Positions 49,747 through 61,080 are shown, counted from the first letter of the stretch. The stretch: 64,000 nt of DNA from Luteimonas sp. RC10 (GCF_014192745.1 NZ_JACHYJ010000004.1:248001-312000), one strand, 5' to 3'. The notes: generated from the sequence alone by a model not told the origin. A program made the numbers and translations.

Positions 49747-51110
49747 GCGGCCACCGCCTTCGACACCACGGTGCCGTTGCGCTGATCGTCGACCAGGAAA
49801 CGCCGGTTGACGATCGCGTACTCGAACTCGTCCCAGAAGTGGCGCAGGAAGCCCTGCACCGGCCACGCGGCGGCCTCGCCGAACGCGCAGATGGTGTGTC
49901 CCTCGATCTGGCCGGCAGCCGCCCGCAGCATCTGCAGGTCGTCGACGGTCGCCTTGTGTTCGGCGATACGGGTGAGCATGCGGTACATCCAGCCGGTGCC
50001 CTCGCGGCAGGGCGTGCACTGGCCGCAGGACTCCTTGAAATAGAAACGGGCGATGCGCTGGCACGCGCGCACCATGCAGGTGGTCTCGTCCATCACGATG
50101 ACCGCGCCCGACCCCAGGCCGGAGCCGGCCTTCTGGATCGCGTCATAGTCCATCGTCAGGCCCATCATCGTCTCGCCCGGCAGCACCGGCATCGACGAAC
50201 CGCCCGGGATCACCGCCTTGATGCGGTGCCCGTTGCGCATGCCGCCGCACAGATCGAGCAGTTCGGAGAACGGCGTGCCCAGGCGGATCTCATGGTTGCC
50301 CGGACGCGCGACGTGGCCGGAGACCGAGAAGATCTTGCAGCCGCCATTGTTGGGCTTGCCCAGATTCAGGAACCACTCCGGGCCGTTGCGCACGATCGCC
50401 GGCACCGAGGCGTAGGTCTCGGTGTTGTTGATCGTGGTCGGCTTGCCGTACAGGCCGAAGTTCGCCGGGAACGGCGGCTTGAAGCGCGGCTGGCCCTTCT
50501 TGCCTTCGAGCGACTCCATCAGCGCGGTTTCCTCGCCGCAGATGTAGGCGCCCGCGCCCAGCGCGTTGTAGATGTCGATGTCGATGCCCGAGCCGAGCAC
50601 GTTCTTGCCCAGCCAGCCGTTGGCATAGGCCTCGGCGGTGGCTTCTTCCAGATGCTCGAACGGCTCGTGATGGAACTCGCCGCGCAGGTAGTTGTAGGCC
50701 ACGCTCGACCCGGTCGCGTAGCAGGCGATCGCCATGCCCTCGATGACCGCATGCGGGTTGTAGCGCAGGATGTCACGGTCCTTGGCGGTGCCGGGCTCCG
50801 ACTCGTCGGAGTTGCAGAGGATGTACTTCTGCATCTCGCCCTTGGGCATGAAGCTCCACTTCAGACCGGTCGGGAAGCCCGCGCCGCCACGACCGCGCAG
50901 GCCCGACTGCTTGACCATCTCGATGACGTCGGCCGGCGGGATCTTCTCTTCGAGGATCTTGCGCAGCGCGCTGTAACCACCCGTCTTGAGGTAGTTCTCG
51001 TAGCTCCACGGCTTGTCGAAATGCAGCGTGGTGTAAACCGCCTGGTGTTCCTTGGGCGCAGGCCCGACGGGCCCGTAGCCTTCGGAAGACTTGGGATGGA
51101 GATGTGCCAT
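49743..51110 (-). CDS. nuoF: NADH-quinone oxidoreductase subunit F
   Basis: A 455-residue NADH- and FMN-binding subunit. [16 protein letters not shown] and [16 protein letters not shown] are the nucleotide sites, [19 protein letters not shown] follows, and [11 protein letters not shown] binds cluster N3. ATG 51110 lies 14 bases after the nuoE stop. Confidence 0.97.
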   Translation of the reverse strand: MAHLHPKSSEGYGPVGPAPKEHQAVYTTLHFDKPWSYENYLKTGGYSALRKILEEKIPPADVIEMVKQSGLRGRGGAGFPTGLKWSFMPKGEMQKYILCNSDESEPGTAKDRDILRYNPHAVIEGMAIACYATGSSVAYNYLRGEFHHEPFEHLEEATAEAYANGWLGKNVLGSGIDIDIYNALGAGAYICGEETALMESLEGKKGQPRFKPPFPANFGLYGKPTTINNTETYASVPAIVRNGPEWFLNLGKPNNGGCKIFSVSGHVARPGNHEIRLGTPFSELLDLCGGMRNGHRIKAVIPGGSSMPVLPGETMMGLTMDYDAIQKAGSGLGSGAVIVMDETTCMVRACQRIARFYFKESCGQCTPCREGTGWMYRMLTRIAEHKATVDDLQMLRAAAGQIEGHTICAFGEAAAWPVQGFLRHFWDEFEYAIVNRRFLVDDQRNGTVVSKAVAA

Positions 51111-51124
51111 GTCCGCGCGTTGCC

Positions 51125-51652
51125 CTACTTCAGACCATCGAGCAGCTCGTCGACCTTCTCGGGCGAGAGCTTCTCGTGGTAGTGACCGTTGATGACCACG
51201 ACCGGCGCGCCGCAGCACGCGGCGACGCATTCTTCCTCGCGCTTGAGAAAGACGCGGCCGTCGGCCGTGGACTCGCCCAGCTTGCAGCCGAGTTTCTTCT
51301 CGGCGTGCGCGACCAGATCCTCGGCGCCGTTGAGCCAGCAGCTGATGTTGGTGCAGAAGGCGACGTTGTTGCGGCCGACCTTCTCGGTTTCGAACATCGA
51401 GTAGAACGTCGCGACCTCGTACGCCCACACCGGCGGCAGGTCCAGGTACTTGGCCACGCCGGCGATGAGCTCGTCGGTGAGATAACCGCCGTTCTGCTCC
51501 TGCGCAGCGAACAGGCCCTGCAGCACCGCCGAACGCTTGCGGTCAGGCGGGAACTTGGTCAACCAGTGGTCGATGTGCGCGCGGGTGTCCTCGCTGAGCA
51601 CGACCATCGGGTCGACGTTGCGGGCGTTCTCGAAATTTCCGGTCGCCTTCAT
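51125..51652 (-). CDS. nuoE: NADH-quinone oxidoreductase subunit E
   Basis: A 175-residue thioredoxin-like subunit that binds the [2Fe-2S] cluster N1a by Cys residues in CTNISC and [13 protein letters not shown] 51652 overlaps the nuoD stop (ATGA). Confidence 0.97.
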   Translation of the reverse strand: MKATGNFENARNVDPMVVLSEDTRAHIDHWLTKFPPDRKRSAVLQGLFAAQEQNGGYLTDELIAGVAKYLDLPPVWAYEVATFYSMFETEKVGRNNVAFCTNISCWLNGAEDLVAHAEKKLGCKLGESTADGRVFLKREEECVAACCGAPVVVINGHYHEKLSPEKVDELLDGLK

Positions 51653-52965
51653 CGGTCGACTTCTCCGAACACGATGTCGTAGGTGCCGATCATCGCGACG
51701 ACGTCCGAGAGCATGTGGCCCTTGGTGATCGCGTCCATCGACGAGAGATGCGCAAAGCCGGGCGCGCGCAGATGCACGCGGAACGGCTTGTTCGCGCCGT
51801 CGGAGACCAGGTAGCAACCGAACTCGCCCTTGGGCGCCTCGACCGCACTGTAGGTCTCGCCCGCGGGCACGCAATAGCCCTCGGTGAACAGCTTGAAGTG
51901 GTGGATCAGCGCTTCCATGTCGTCCTTCATCTCCGCGCGGGAGGGGGGCGACACCTTGTAGTTGTCGAGCATGACCGGGCCGGGGTTGGCCTTCAGCCAC
52001 GCCACGCACTGGGCGATGATCCGTGCCGACTGGCGCATCTCGAAGACGCGGACCAGGTACCGGTCGTAGCAGTCGCCGTTGACGCCGACCGCGATATCGA
52101 AATCGACATCGGCATAGCGCGCATACGGCTGGGTCTTGCGCAGATCCCATTCGATACCCGAACCGCGCAGCATCGGGCCGGTCATGCCCCAGGCCATCGC
52201 CTGCTCGGGCGGGATGACGCCGATGCCGACCGTGCGCTGCTTCCAGATGCGGTTGTCGGTGAGCAGGGTCTCGTACTCGTCGACGCGGCTGGGGAAGTCC
52301 TTGGCGAACGCCTCCAGGTAGTCGAGCATCGAGCCCTCGCGCCAGGCATTGAAGCGCTTGAGCTTCTCGCCCTTGCGCCAGCGCGATTCCTTGTACTGCG
52401 GCATGCGCTCGGGCAGGTCGCGGTAGACACCGCCAGGCCGGTAGTAGGCGGCATGCATGCGCGCGCCCGAGACCGCCTCGTAGACGTCCATCAGCTCTTC
52501 GCGCTCGCGGAACGCATAGAGCATCACTGCCATCGCGCCCAGGTCGAGCGCGTTGGAGCCGATCCACATCAGGTGGTTGAGGATCCGCGTGACCTCGTCG
52601 AACAGCGTGCGGATCCACTGCGCGCGCTCGGGCGCCTCGACGCCCATCAGCGTCTCGATGGCGCGCACGTAGGCGTGCTCGTTGCACATCATCGACACGT
52701 AGTCGAGACGGTCCATGTAGCCGATCGACTGGTTGAACGGCTTGGACTCGGCCAGCTTCTCGGTCCCGCGATGCAGCAGGCCGATATGCGGATCGGCGCG
52801 CATCACCGTCTCGCCGTCCATTTCCAGGATCAGGCGCAGCACGCCATGCGCGGCCGGATGCTGCGGACCGAAATTGAACGTGTAGTTGCGGATCTCCTGC
52901 TTGAGGACATCCGCGCTCGGCGTGGTGTTCGCCTGGTGCAGGGAAGTAGTCGGCACGGCACTCAT
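51649..52965 (-). CDS. nuoD: NADH-quinone oxidoreductase subunit D
   Basis: A 438-residue 49-kDa-type subunit forming the quinone cavity with NuoB. Motifs: [35 protein letters not shown], and [13 protein letters not shown]. NuoC and NuoD are separate genes here, unlike the fused nuoCD of E. coli. It overlaps nuoC by four bases. Confidence 0.97.
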   Translation of the reverse strand: MSAVPTTSLHQANTTPSADVLKQEIRNYTFNFGPQHPAAHGVLRLILEMDGETVMRADPHIGLLHRGTEKLAESKPFNQSIGYMDRLDYVSMMCNEHAYVRAIETLMGVEAPERAQWIRTLFDEVTRILNHLMWIGSNALDLGAMAVMLYAFREREELMDVYEAVSGARMHAAYYRPGGVYRDLPERMPQYKESRWRKGEKLKRFNAWREGSMLDYLEAFAKDFPSRVDEYETLLTDNRIWKQRTVGIGVIPPEQAMAWGMTGPMLRGSGIEWDLRKTQPYARYADVDFDIAVGVNGDCYDRYLVRVFEMRQSARIIAQCVAWLKANPGPVMLDNYKVSPPSRAEMKDDMEALIHHFKLFTEGYCVPAGETYSAVEAPKGEFGCYLVSDGANKPFRVHLRAPGFAHLSSMDAITKGHMLSDVVAMIGTYDIVFGEVDR

Positions 52966-53735
52966 TTGGCGTCCTCCGCGCGGCGGGCCATCTGCTCACC
53001 GCTGGCGGTCGCATAGCGGGCATCGTCGCGGATCACGCGCGGCACGCCGACGCGCGGCTCGACCGAGGTCACCGGCTCGTAGACCACGCGTTTGCGTTCG
53101 GCGTCGTAACGCACTTCGACGTTGCCGATCAACGGGAAATCCTTGCGGAACGGATGGCCGACGAAGCCGTAATCGGTGAGGATCCGGCGCAGGTCGGGAT
53201 GGCCTTCGAAGATCACGCCAAACAGATCGAACGCCTCACGCTCGAACCAGTCGGCGACCGGCCACAGCCCGGTCAGCGAGGACACGACCGGCAGATCGTC
53301 GCTGGGCGCAAAGCAGCGCACCGTCAGGCGGCGGTTGTGACGGATCGACAACAGCTGCGCGACCACGACGAAGCGGCGCTGCGGCACCGGGATCTCGGCG
53401 GTCGCATCGGGCTGGCCGACCTGGCGGCTCGGGGCTTCACCGAAGCGGAAGCGACCCGGACCACGGCCTTCGACGCCGCGGCTGAAGCCCTCGGAGGACA
53501 CTTCGGTGTCCCACTCGTCGCTGCCGTAGCCCAGGTAGTCGACGCCACACAGATCGATCAGCGACTCGAAGCCGAACTCGTCGCGCAACGCGCGGCAAGT
53601 GTCGAGCCAGTCGCCGGCGGTGGTGATCGTCACCTCACCGCGCGGCAGCGCGACGCCCACCTCGGCGTCCGCAAAGCGGGTGCGCAGGCGCGCGGCGAAT
53701 GCGCTCGCCGTTTCCCGAACAGGTTGGTCACGCAT
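52962..53735 (-). CDS. nuoC: NADH-quinone oxidoreductase subunit C
   Basis: A 257-residue 30-kDa-type subunit with the signature [25 protein letters not shown] near its C-terminus. ATG 53735 overlaps the nuoB stop by eight bases. A Gly/Arg-rich insertion (about residues 85-115) lengthens the middle of the protein. Confidence 0.96.
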   Translation of the reverse strand: MRDQPVRETASAFAARLRTRFADAEVGVALPRGEVTITTAGDWLDTCRALRDEFGFESLIDLCGVDYLGYGSDEWDTEVSSEGFSRGVEGRGPGRFRFGEAPSRQVGQPDATAEIPVPQRRFVVVAQLLSIRHNRRLTVRCFAPSDDLPVVSSLTGLWPVADWFEREAFDLFGVIFEGHPDLRRILTDYGFVGHPFRKDFPLIGNVEVRYDAERKRVVYEPVTSVEPRVGVPRVIRDDARYATASGEQMARRAEDAK

Positions 53736-54306
53736 CGCGCAGCCCCGTCTTCTCGTCGCCGAAATTGGTGGCGCGGCGGATCTTCTTCTGCAGCTGCAGG
53801 ATGCCGTAGACCAGCGCCTCGGCCGTCGGCGGACAGCCCGGCACGTAGACATCGACGGGCACGATGCGGTCGCAGCCGCGCACCACGGAATACGAATAGT
53901 GGTAGTAACCGCCGCCATTGGCGCAGCTGCCCATCGAGATGACCCACTTCGGATCGGGCATCTGGTCATAGACCTTGCGCAGCGCCGGGGCCATCTTGTT
54001 GACCAGGGTGCCGGCGACGATCATCACGTCGGACTGGCGCGGGCTGGGACGGAACACCACGCCATAGCGGTCCAGGTCCAGACGCGCCGCGCCGGCGTGC
54101 ATCATTTCCACCGCGCAGCAGGCCAGGCCGAAGGTCATCGGCCACATCGAGCCGGTCCGCGCCCAGTTGAGCAGCGCGTCGGAACTGGTCGTGACGAAAC
54201 CGCGCTCGAGCAGCGGGTTTTCGCCTTCGGGGCGCAGGATGTCGTCGACCCGGCCTTCCGGCAGCGGGTTGTTCATCAGGCGCGCAACGGTCTGGCTCAC
54301 TCCCAT
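53728..54306 (-). CDS. nuoB: NADH-quinone oxidoreductase subunit B
   Basis: A 192-residue PSST-type subunit carrying cluster N2, the direct donor to quinone: LACCAVEMM with the tandem cysteines, [21 protein letters not shown] and [11 protein letters not shown] supply the ligands. ATG 54306 overlaps the end of nuoA by 10 bases. Confidence 0.97.
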   Translation of the reverse strand: MGVSQTVARLMNNPLPEGRVDDILRPEGENPLLERGFVTTSSDALLNWARTGSMWPMTFGLACCAVEMMHAGAARLDLDRYGVVFRPSPRQSDVMIVAGTLVNKMAPALRKVYDQMPDPKWVISMGSCANGGGYYHYSYSVVRGCDRIVPVDVYVPGCPPTAEALVYGILQLQKKIRRATNFGDEKTGLRDA

Positions 54307-54653
54307 TCCAGCGCTCCCTTCTTCCACACGTAGATGAAGCCGAGCAGCAGCATGCCGGCGAAGATGCCCATCTCGATCAGGCCGAGCATGCCGAGTTCGC
54401 GGAACACGGTCGCCCAGGGCACGATGAAGATGATTTCCAGGTCGAAGACGATGAACTGGATCGCGATCAGGTAGTAGCGCACATCGAACTGCATGCGCGC
54501 GTCCTCGAATGCCTCGAATCCGCACTCGTAGGGCGACAGCTTCTCCAGCGACGGGCGCTTGGGCCCGAGCAGGTTGCCAACGACCAGCAAGGCGATGCCG
54601 ATCCCCGTGGCAACGATCAGGAACAGCAGGGTCGGCAGATATTCGGCCAGCAC
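54297..54653 (-). CDS. nuoA: NADH-quinone oxidoreductase subunit A
   Basis: A 118-residue three-helix subunit with the loop [21 protein letters not shown]. The start is a GTG at 54653 (product [14 protein letters not shown]) preceded by GAGAG; longer in-frame starts add non-homologous sequence. First gene of the 14-gene nuo operon. Confidence 0.96.
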   Translation of the reverse strand: MLAEYLPTLLFLIVATGIGIALLVVGNLLGPKRPSLEKLSPYECGFEAFEDARMQFDVRYYLIAIQFIVFDLEIIFIVPWATVFRELGMLGLIEMGIFAGMLLLGFIYVWKKGALEWE

Positions 54654-54787
54654 TGGATTGTTCTCTCGGCTACAGCCGCAGGTTCGCGGCCTTGGCTCGA
54701 CGTCGTGACGTCGCACTCACGAGGCGCCTGGGCGCCTCACGCATATCGGGGACCGCCGCCTTGGCGACGCCTCCACCGATCCCCCTA

Positions 54788-54817
54788 ATTGTACCGTTTT
54801 CAGAACTGACGAGTAAA
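54788..54817 (-). promoter_or_regulatory. Candidate sigma-70 promoter of the nuo operon
   Basis: On the minus strand TTTACT (54817-54812) and TACAAT (54793-54788) are spaced by 18 bases in an AT-rich island. The start point would be near 54780, giving a leader of about 130 bases to the nuoA GTG. Confidence 0.55.
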
Positions 54818-54931
54818 CGATTACCCCGGGCGGACACGCGATTTCGCGGCCTGCAAGGAGGCGCCCAGGCGCCGACCGGACGCATGCGGCAAGAACGCGT
54901 CTCAACCGCACCGAACCGCACGCTTGAAACG

Positions 54932-54954
54932 AAAAACCCCCGCTTCCGCGGGGG
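54932..54954 (-). terminator. Rho-independent terminator after tRNA-Leu
   Basis: CCCCCGC (54937-54943) pairs with GCGGGGG (54948-54954) around TTCC. On the minus strand five T residues follow (54936-54932). It ends the tpiA-secG-tRNA-Leu transcript upstream of the nuo promoter. Confidence 0.9.
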
Positions 54955-54996
54955 CTCTTCGTCGGCGCGGCACCGTGTGCCGACGTCCGTATTTTC

Positions 54997-55081
54997 TGGT
55001 GCCCAAGGGGGGACTCGAACCCCCACGACCTAAGCCGCTACCACCTCAAGGTAGTGCGTCTACCAATTCCGCCACCTGGGC
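54997..55081 (-). tRNA. tRNA-Leu (GAG)
   Basis: An 85-base class II tRNA with encoded CCA, acceptor GCCCAGG, a D-arm AATTGGTAGACGC, anticodon loop CTTGAGG (anticodon GAG), a long variable arm and T-loop GTTCGAGTCC. It sits between secG and nuoA, as in other gammaproteobacteria. Confidence 0.96.
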
Positions 55082-55142
55082 AAACCTGAAACCGCCCGAG
55101 CGCGTTACCGCAGCACTCGGTAGCCGCGCATTGTAGCGCGAA

Positions 55143-55580
55143 TTATTCCGTCTGGGGAGCCTGCGGCGCAGGTTCCTGCGCCGGTGCCGACGGCACAGTC
55201 GCGGCATCGGCCGGCGTCTGCAGGACCGCGCCCGAGGCTGCCGGTGCTGCGGGCACGGCGGCGTCGCCCTGCGGCACTGCCGGCACGGCGGGTGCCTGCT
55301 GCTGCGCCCCCATCACGCCCAGATCCATGTCCAGCGCATTGGGGTTGGCGCGATGCATCGCGTACCAGGCCATGAACAGGGTGATCGAGAAGAACGAGAT
55401 CGCCAGCCACTTGGTGGCCTTGGACAGGAAGTTCGACGAGCCGCGCGCGCCGAAGACCGTGGCCGAGGCGCCGCCGCCGAAGCCCGAACCGGCCGACGCA
55501 CCGGCGCCGCGCTGCATCAGAACCAGGATGATCATCGCGATCGCGATGATGACGAACAGGAGGTTGAAGACGAACAGCAT
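55143..55580 (-). CDS. secG: Preprotein translocase subunit SecG
   Basis: A 145-residue SecG. The first helix (FNLLFVIIAIAMIILVLMQRG), the conserved loop GAGASAGSGFGGGASATVFGARG and the second helix (WLAISFFSITLFMAWYAM) fill residues 1-75. The C-terminal 60 residues are a Pro/Ala/Gln-rich tail typical of Xanthomonadaceae-like SecG. It assists SecYE in protein export. It lies 39 bases after tpiA. Confidence 0.95.
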   Translation of the reverse strand: MLFVFNLLFVIIAIAMIILVLMQRGAGASAGSGFGGGASATVFGARGSSNFLSKATKWLAISFFSITLFMAWYAMHRANPNALDMDLGVMGAQQQAPAVPAVPQGDAAVPAAPAASGAVLQTPADAATVPSAPAQEPAPQAPQTE

Positions 55581-55619
55581 TGCGTGGGCGCTCGCAGAAC
55601 GTGTGGTACGAGGGGCCGC

Positions 55620-56372
55620 TCAGCGCGCGGCTGCAGCGACGATGGCCAGGAAATCGGCGGCCGACAGCGAGGCTCCGCCGATCAGCCCGCCGTCGACATC
55701 CGGCTGCGCGAACAGCTCGGCCGCGTTGGCGGGCTTGACGCTGCCGCCATACAGGATCGGCAACGAATCGGCGATCTTAGCATCCCGTGCCGCGATTTCG
55801 CTACGGATGAAGGCGTGGACGGCCTGGGCCTGGTCCGGAGACGCGGTCCGGCCGGTGCCGATCGCCCAGACCGGCTCATAGGCGACGACCGCGTCGGCGA
55901 AGGCGGCCGCGCTGACCAGGTCGAGCACCGGGCGCAACTGGGCGGCAATGGCGTCCTCGGTGAGGCCGGCGTCGCGGTGCTGCAGCGACTCGCCAACGCA
56001 CAGGATCGGCCGCAGCCCGGCATTGACCGCTGCCAGGAACTTGCGCGCCACATGCTCGCTGCTCTCGTGGTGGTATTGCCGACGCTCGGAATGGCCGACC
56101 AGCCCGAAGCGCGCGCCGACATCGACGAGCATCGTGGCCGACACCTCGCCGGTATAGGCGCCCTCTTGGTTGCTGCTGACATCCTGGGCACCGAAGGCAA
56201 GGCCCTGGGCACCCGCGAAGGCTTCGGCCAGGTCGCCCAGATAAGGCAGCGGCGGCAGGACCACCACCTCGACACCGGGCGCCGGCGTCGCGGCGATCCG
56301 CGATACCAGCGCATTGGCGAATTCACGGCTGCCATGCAGCTTCCAGTTGCCGGCGACGATGCGTGGACGCAT
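55620..56372 (-). CDS. tpiA: Triosephosphate isomerase
   Basis: A 250-residue TIM barrel. The substrate Asn/Lys are in AGNWKLHG (residues 7-14), the catalytic His in VGHSERRQYH, the catalytic Glu in AYEPVWAIGTGRTA, and the phosphate loop in LYGGSVKPANA. It interconverts dihydroxyacetone phosphate and glyceraldehyde 3-phosphate. It is divergent from the DUF481 gene across 186 bases. Confidence 0.97.
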   Translation of the reverse strand: MRPRIVAGNWKLHGSREFANALVSRIAATPAPGVEVVVLPPLPYLGDLAEAFAGAQGLAFGAQDVSSNQEGAYTGEVSATMLVDVGARFGLVGHSERRQYHHESSEHVARKFLAAVNAGLRPILCVGESLQHRDAGLTEDAIAAQLRPVLDLVSAAAFADAVVAYEPVWAIGTGRTASPDQAQAVHAFIRSEIAARDAKIADSLPILYGGSVKPANAAELFAQPDVDGGLIGGASLSAADFLAIVAAAAR

Positions 56373-56558
56373 TGGCCATCCTCATGAATGCGGAACGGGG
56401 ATTCTAGGCGCTGCACCCCAACGGGGCATAGCTGGAGAATCGCGCGGGCCTTCAAAGGCCGGTCTTCACATCGCAGAATAGCCGCAGCCGGCCTTCGCCG
56501 GCTTTTTGTTGCGCGGCCTGTTTCGCGTGATGTCCACGATGACCGGAGTCCCCCACCC

Positions 56559-57272
56559 ATGCGTTCTTTCCCTGCCCTCACCGCCCTCGCCTGCGCGCTC
56601 GCGCTGGCCCCCACGCTCGCCCTGGCCGCCGATGGCTGGACCGGTACCGGCGAGCTCGGCGTGGCCATCTCCAAAGGCAACACCGACAGCGAAACGATCG
56701 TCGGCAAGCTCGCGCTCGCCCGCGAGACCGAACTCTGGAAGCATGCGGTGAATGCGTCGTTCCTGTACGGCACCGCCGACGAGGTCGAGAACGCGCGCCG
56801 CTACGAGCTGTTCGGCTCGACCGGCTACCAACTCGGCGAGCGGCACTACGTGTTCGGCTCGGCGCGCAACGAGCGCGACCATTTCAGCACCAACGAGTAT
56901 CAGACCACGGTGGCCGGCGGCTACGGCTTCGAAGCCTTCATGGACGAGCGCACCAAGCTGGTGTTCGAGATCGGCCCCGGTTACCGCTGGGCCAAGGCGC
57001 AGGACGTGCGCGTGCACAACAACGAGGCGATCGTCCGCGGCTTCATGGACTTCAGCCTTCAGCTCAACGACAACACCCGCCTCTACGACACCCTGTTGAT
57101 CGAATCGGGCAGCGACAACACCTTCGCCCGCAACGAGCTCGGCGTGCAGGTGAAGATGACCGATGCCCTCGCCCTGAAGGCTGGCTTCGAGGTTCGCCAC
57201 AACACCGAAGTGACCGACGACCGCCAGCGCACCGACCGCCTGACGACGGTGAACGTGGTGTACGGGTTCTGA
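56559..57272 (+). CDS. DUF481 family outer-membrane beta-barrel protein
   Basis: A 237-residue protein with a signal peptide (MRSFPALTALACALALAPTL, cleavage after ALA near 23). The mature part shows alternating amphipathic beta strands ending in Phe (VNVVYGF), as expected for an outer-membrane barrel. GELGVAISKGNTDSETI is the typical DUF481 (YdiY-like) start. The function in the family is poorly known; some members are acid- or salt-induced. ATG 56559 is set by the signal peptide. It interrupts the gap between tpiA and glmM. Confidence 0.88.
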   Translation: MRSFPALTALACALALAPTLALAADGWTGTGELGVAISKGNTDSETIVGKLALARETELWKHAVNASFLYGTADEVENARRYELFGSTGYQLGERHYVFGSARNERDHFSTNEYQTTVAGGYGFEAFMDERTKLVFEIGPGYRWAKAQDVRVHNNEAIVRGFMDFSLQLNDNTRLYDTLLIESGSDNTFARNELGVQVKMTDALALKAGFEVRHNTEVTDDRQRTDRLTTVNVVYGF

Positions 57273-57342
57273 GAGCCGGTGGTGCGTGAATAGGTGATCC
57301 AAAAGGGGCGCAGGAACTGCTCCTTTCCTAAGGGCGGGAACA

Positions 57343-57600
57343 CGAGCTCCCATTCGGACGGGCAGCAGCCTGCCGGCCGGAAGCCGCTCCCCCCTCGGTC
57401 AAGGCATCCTGCCTTGACTCGGGCGCGCGCCCGCTCCGCTTTGCGGATCGGCCCAGCCCGGCGCAGTGCGCCGGGCGTTCGCCCGCTCGCGCGGCATGCC
57501 GCGCAAGCCGAGCGGGCTTACCCATGGCGCGCTCGACGCGGCCACCGGCCGCCAGTCCGCTGCCGCGGGCGCAGGCAACCCGACCTCGGATGGCACAGCA
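57343..57600. repeat. Dispersed inverted-repeat mosaic, copy B
   Basis: 57353-57431 and 57520-57589 match copy A at 24036-24112 and 24113-24182. The extra 88 bases between them (57432-57519) resemble the reverse complement of 24316-24388 and contain several short palindromes (for example CGCGGCATGCCGCG). Part of the 620-base gap after the DUF481 gene, which holds no supportable gene. Confidence 0.75.
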
Positions 57601-57699
57601 CTCTGACCCCGGTTCTTGCGAGCACATGAGCAGAGCGCGCTCCCCTCATGGCCCGCGCCTGACTCAGGACAAGGGTGAGCACGATGACGTGCGCGGCAC

Positions 57700-57815
57700 T
57701 GACGTGCATCCATGCGAACGCCACGCGTGCTTCGCGTGGCCGGACCGCGGAGCGGCCTTGACCGAGGGAAGAGCGGCTTCCGCCTGGCAGGCCGCTGCCC
57801 ATCCGAAGTGGACTG
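57700..57815. repeat. Dispersed inverted-repeat mosaic, copy C (inverted)
   Basis: The reverse complement of this stretch (from CCACTTCGGATGGGCAGCGG through CTCGGTCAAGGCCGCTCCGC) matches the start of copies A and B. Copies B and C therefore face each other across about 270 bases. Confidence 0.7.
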
Positions 57816-57840
57816 TCATCCCCGCAGTTGAGAAGCACCA

Positions 57841-57866
57841 AAAGAAACGGCGCCCAAGGGCGCCGT
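57841..57866 (-). terminator. Rho-independent terminator after the 2OG oxygenase gene
   Basis: ACGGCGCCC (57847-57855) pairs perfectly with GGGCGCCGT (57858-57866) around a 2-base turn; the loop probably opens to four or more bases. On the minus strand TTCTTTTGG follows. It lies 31 bases past the stop at 57897 and ends the trpB-to-oxygenase transcript. Confidence 0.88.
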
Positions 57867-57896
57867 CTCGATCAGCCATCACAAGACGCGATCCTG

Positions 57897-58835
57897 TTAC
57901 TTCAGCTTGATCTCGCGCAGTCGTTCCTCGAGATAGCCCTGGGCGGTGATCGGCTCGGGATAGCGGCTCGGGTTGTCGACAGTGACCGTTGAGGGCAGCA
58001 CGTCGATCAGGAAGTCCGGATTGGGGTGCAGGAAGAACGGCACCGAATAGCGCGGCTGACGCGCCGCTTCGCCCGGCGGATTGGTCACCCGATGGGTCGT
58101 CGACGGATACACGTGATTGGTCAGGCGCTGCAGCATGTCGCCGATGTTGACCACGATCGTGTCGGCGTCCGAGGTGAACGGCACCCACTCGCCGTCATGC
58201 GAACGCACTTCCAGCCCGGCGGCGCTGGCGCCGACCAGCAGCGTGATCAGGTTGATGTCCTCATGCGCGCCGGCGCGCACGTTGGGGATGTCATCGGCAG
58301 TGATCGGCGGATAGTGGATCGGGCGCAGGATCGAGTTGCCACTGTCGGTCTTGTCGGCGAACCAGTGCTCGGGCAAGCCGATGTGCAGGGCGAGCGCCGA
58401 GAGGACCCGCGCGCCCAGCGCATCGAGCGCCTGGTACAGCCCATAGCCGTGCTCGCGGAAGCCCGGCACCTCGGACGGCCACAGGTTCGGCGGCATCACG
58501 TCGCGGTACTTCGAGTCGTCCGCGATCTCGCGGCCGATGTGCCAGAACTCCTTGAGGTCAAAGTGCTGGGCTCCCTTGGCAGTCTCGACGCCGAACGCGG
58601 TGTAGCCGCGCGCCCCGCCGCCGCCGGGGACGTGATACTGCAGCTTGGTGGCCTCGGGCAGCGCGAAGAACGCCTTGAAGACGTCGTAGGCCGCATCGAT
58701 CTGCGCCTGCGGGATACCGTGGCCCTTGATGCCCGCAAAGCCCCACTGCCGGTAGGCAGCGCCGAGCTCGGCGACGAAGGCGTCCCGGTCCGTGTCGAAG
58801 CGTCGAATGTCGAGCGTCGGAATGCGGGCGGTCAT
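57897..58835 (-). CDS. Isopenicillin N synthase-like 2-oxoglutarate/Fe(II) oxygenase
   Basis: A 312-residue non-haem iron oxygenase. The N-terminal DIOX_N region (1-115) includes WGFAGIKGHGI. The double-stranded beta-helix core has the metal triad His191 and Asp193 (GAHEDINLITLLVG) and His248 (STTHRVTNP), plus Arg262-x-Ser264 (PRYSVPFF) for the carboxylate of 2-oxoglutarate. The substrate is unknown; relatives act on small metabolites. It begins 17 bases after glmM on the same strand, so it is likely co-transcribed with trpBA-accD-glmM. A terminator follows. Confidence 0.9.
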   Translation of the reverse strand: MTARIPTLDIRRFDTDRDAFVAELGAAYRQWGFAGIKGHGIPQAQIDAAYDVFKAFFALPEATKLQYHVPGGGGARGYTAFGVETAKGAQHFDLKEFWHIGREIADDSKYRDVMPPNLWPSEVPGFREHGYGLYQALDALGARVLSALALHIGLPEHWFADKTDSGNSILRPIHYPPITADDIPNVRAGAHEDINLITLLVGASAAGLEVRSHDGEWVPFTSDADTIVVNIGDMLQRLTNHVYPSTTHRVTNPPGEAARQPRYSVPFFLHPNPDFLIDVLPSTVTVDNPSRYPEPITAQGYLEERLREIKLK

Positions 58836-58852
58836 GAAAAGTCCTCCAAAAG

Positions 58853-60198
58853 TCAGGCAGCGGCCGCGCGCACGGCGTCGGCCAGTCGATCAAGCGTGGT
58901 TTGCATCAGGGCGGCATCGTCGGCCTCGACGGTCACGCGCACGACCGGCTCGGTGCCCGACGGCCGCAGGAAGGCGCGACCGCGGCCCTCGACCGCTGCC
59001 TGCGCCTGCGCCAGTGCGGCCTGCACCGACGGCGCCTGGGCCGGCTTGGCATCGCCCGCGTAGCGGACGTTGACAGTGCGCTGCGGCACCTTCGCCAGGC
59101 CGTGCAGCGCCTGCTGCAGCGACACGCCGCGGCGGCGCAGCACTTCGAGCACCTGCAGCGCACTGATGATGCCATCGCCGGTGCTGGCGCGGTCCAGGCA
59201 CAGCAGGTGACCGGAGGTCTCGCCGCCGAGTACGCCGTCGTGTTCGATCAGTGCCTGATGCACATAGCGATCGCCGACCTTGGCGCGCATGAAGCCGATG
59301 CCGGCCTCGGCGAAGGCGCGCTCCAGGCCATAGTTGCTCATCAGCGTGCCGACGACCGGGCCCTGCAGGCGCCCCTGCTGCTGCCAGTCGCGGGCGAGCA
59401 CGTACAGCAGATCGTCGCCGTCGCGCACAGTGCCGTTGCTGTCGACGAACAGCACGCGGTCGCCGTCGCCGTCGAAGGCGATGCCGAGGTTCGCGCCGCT
59501 GTGGCTGACGCGTCCGGCCAGGCCTTCGGGATGGGTCGAGCCGACGCCGTCGTTGATATTGACGCCATTGGGCTCGGCGCCGATCACCTCGACCTGGGCG
59601 CCCAGCTCGCGCAGCACGATCGGCCCGACCTGGTAGGTCGCGCCATTGGCGCAGTCGACGACGATGCGCATGCCGTCAAGGTCGAAGCCGCGCGGCACCG
59701 AGGCCTTGCAGGCCTCGACATAACGGCCGACCGCGTCGCGCGTGCGCACTGCCTTGCCCAGCCGCTCCGACGGCACGGTGCGGAACGGCTGGTCGAGTGC
59801 GGCCTCGATCGCCAGTTCGGTGGCGTCGTCGAGCTTCTCGCCCTGCGCACTGAAGAACTTGATGCCGTTGTCGTGATGCGGGTTGTGGGAGGCGGAGATC
59901 ACGATGCCGCCGTCGGCGCCGAGCGAGCGCGTGAGGTGCGCGACCGCAGGCGTGGGCATCGGCCCCATCAGCTGCACGTCGACGCCGGCCGCAACCAGGC
60001 CGGCCTCGAGCGCGGCCTCGAACATGTAGTTGGAGATCCGCGTGTCCTTGCCGATCACCACCTGCGGGCGCCGCCAGTCAGCGCCGCGTGCGCGCAGCGA
60101 ATGGCCGTAGGCGTTGCCCAGGCGCAGCACGAAATCGGCCGAGATCGAGCCCTCGCCGACCCGGCCACGAATGCCGTCGGTGCCGAAGTACCTGCGGC

Positions 60199-60202
<4 letters not shown>
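58853..60202 (-). CDS. glmM: Phosphoglucosamine mutase
   Basis: A 449-residue alpha-D-phosphohexomutase. [11 protein letters not shown] opens the protein; the phosphoserine loop is [17 protein letters not shown] with Ser105; the metal loop is [12 protein letters not shown] near residue 245; the sugar loop is GGETSGHLL; and the phosphate site is [11 protein letters not shown]. It makes glucosamine 1-phosphate for UDP-GlcNAc. The start is a GTG at 60202 that overlaps the accD stop (GTGA). Confidence 0.97.
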
Positions 60203-61080
<878 letters not shown>

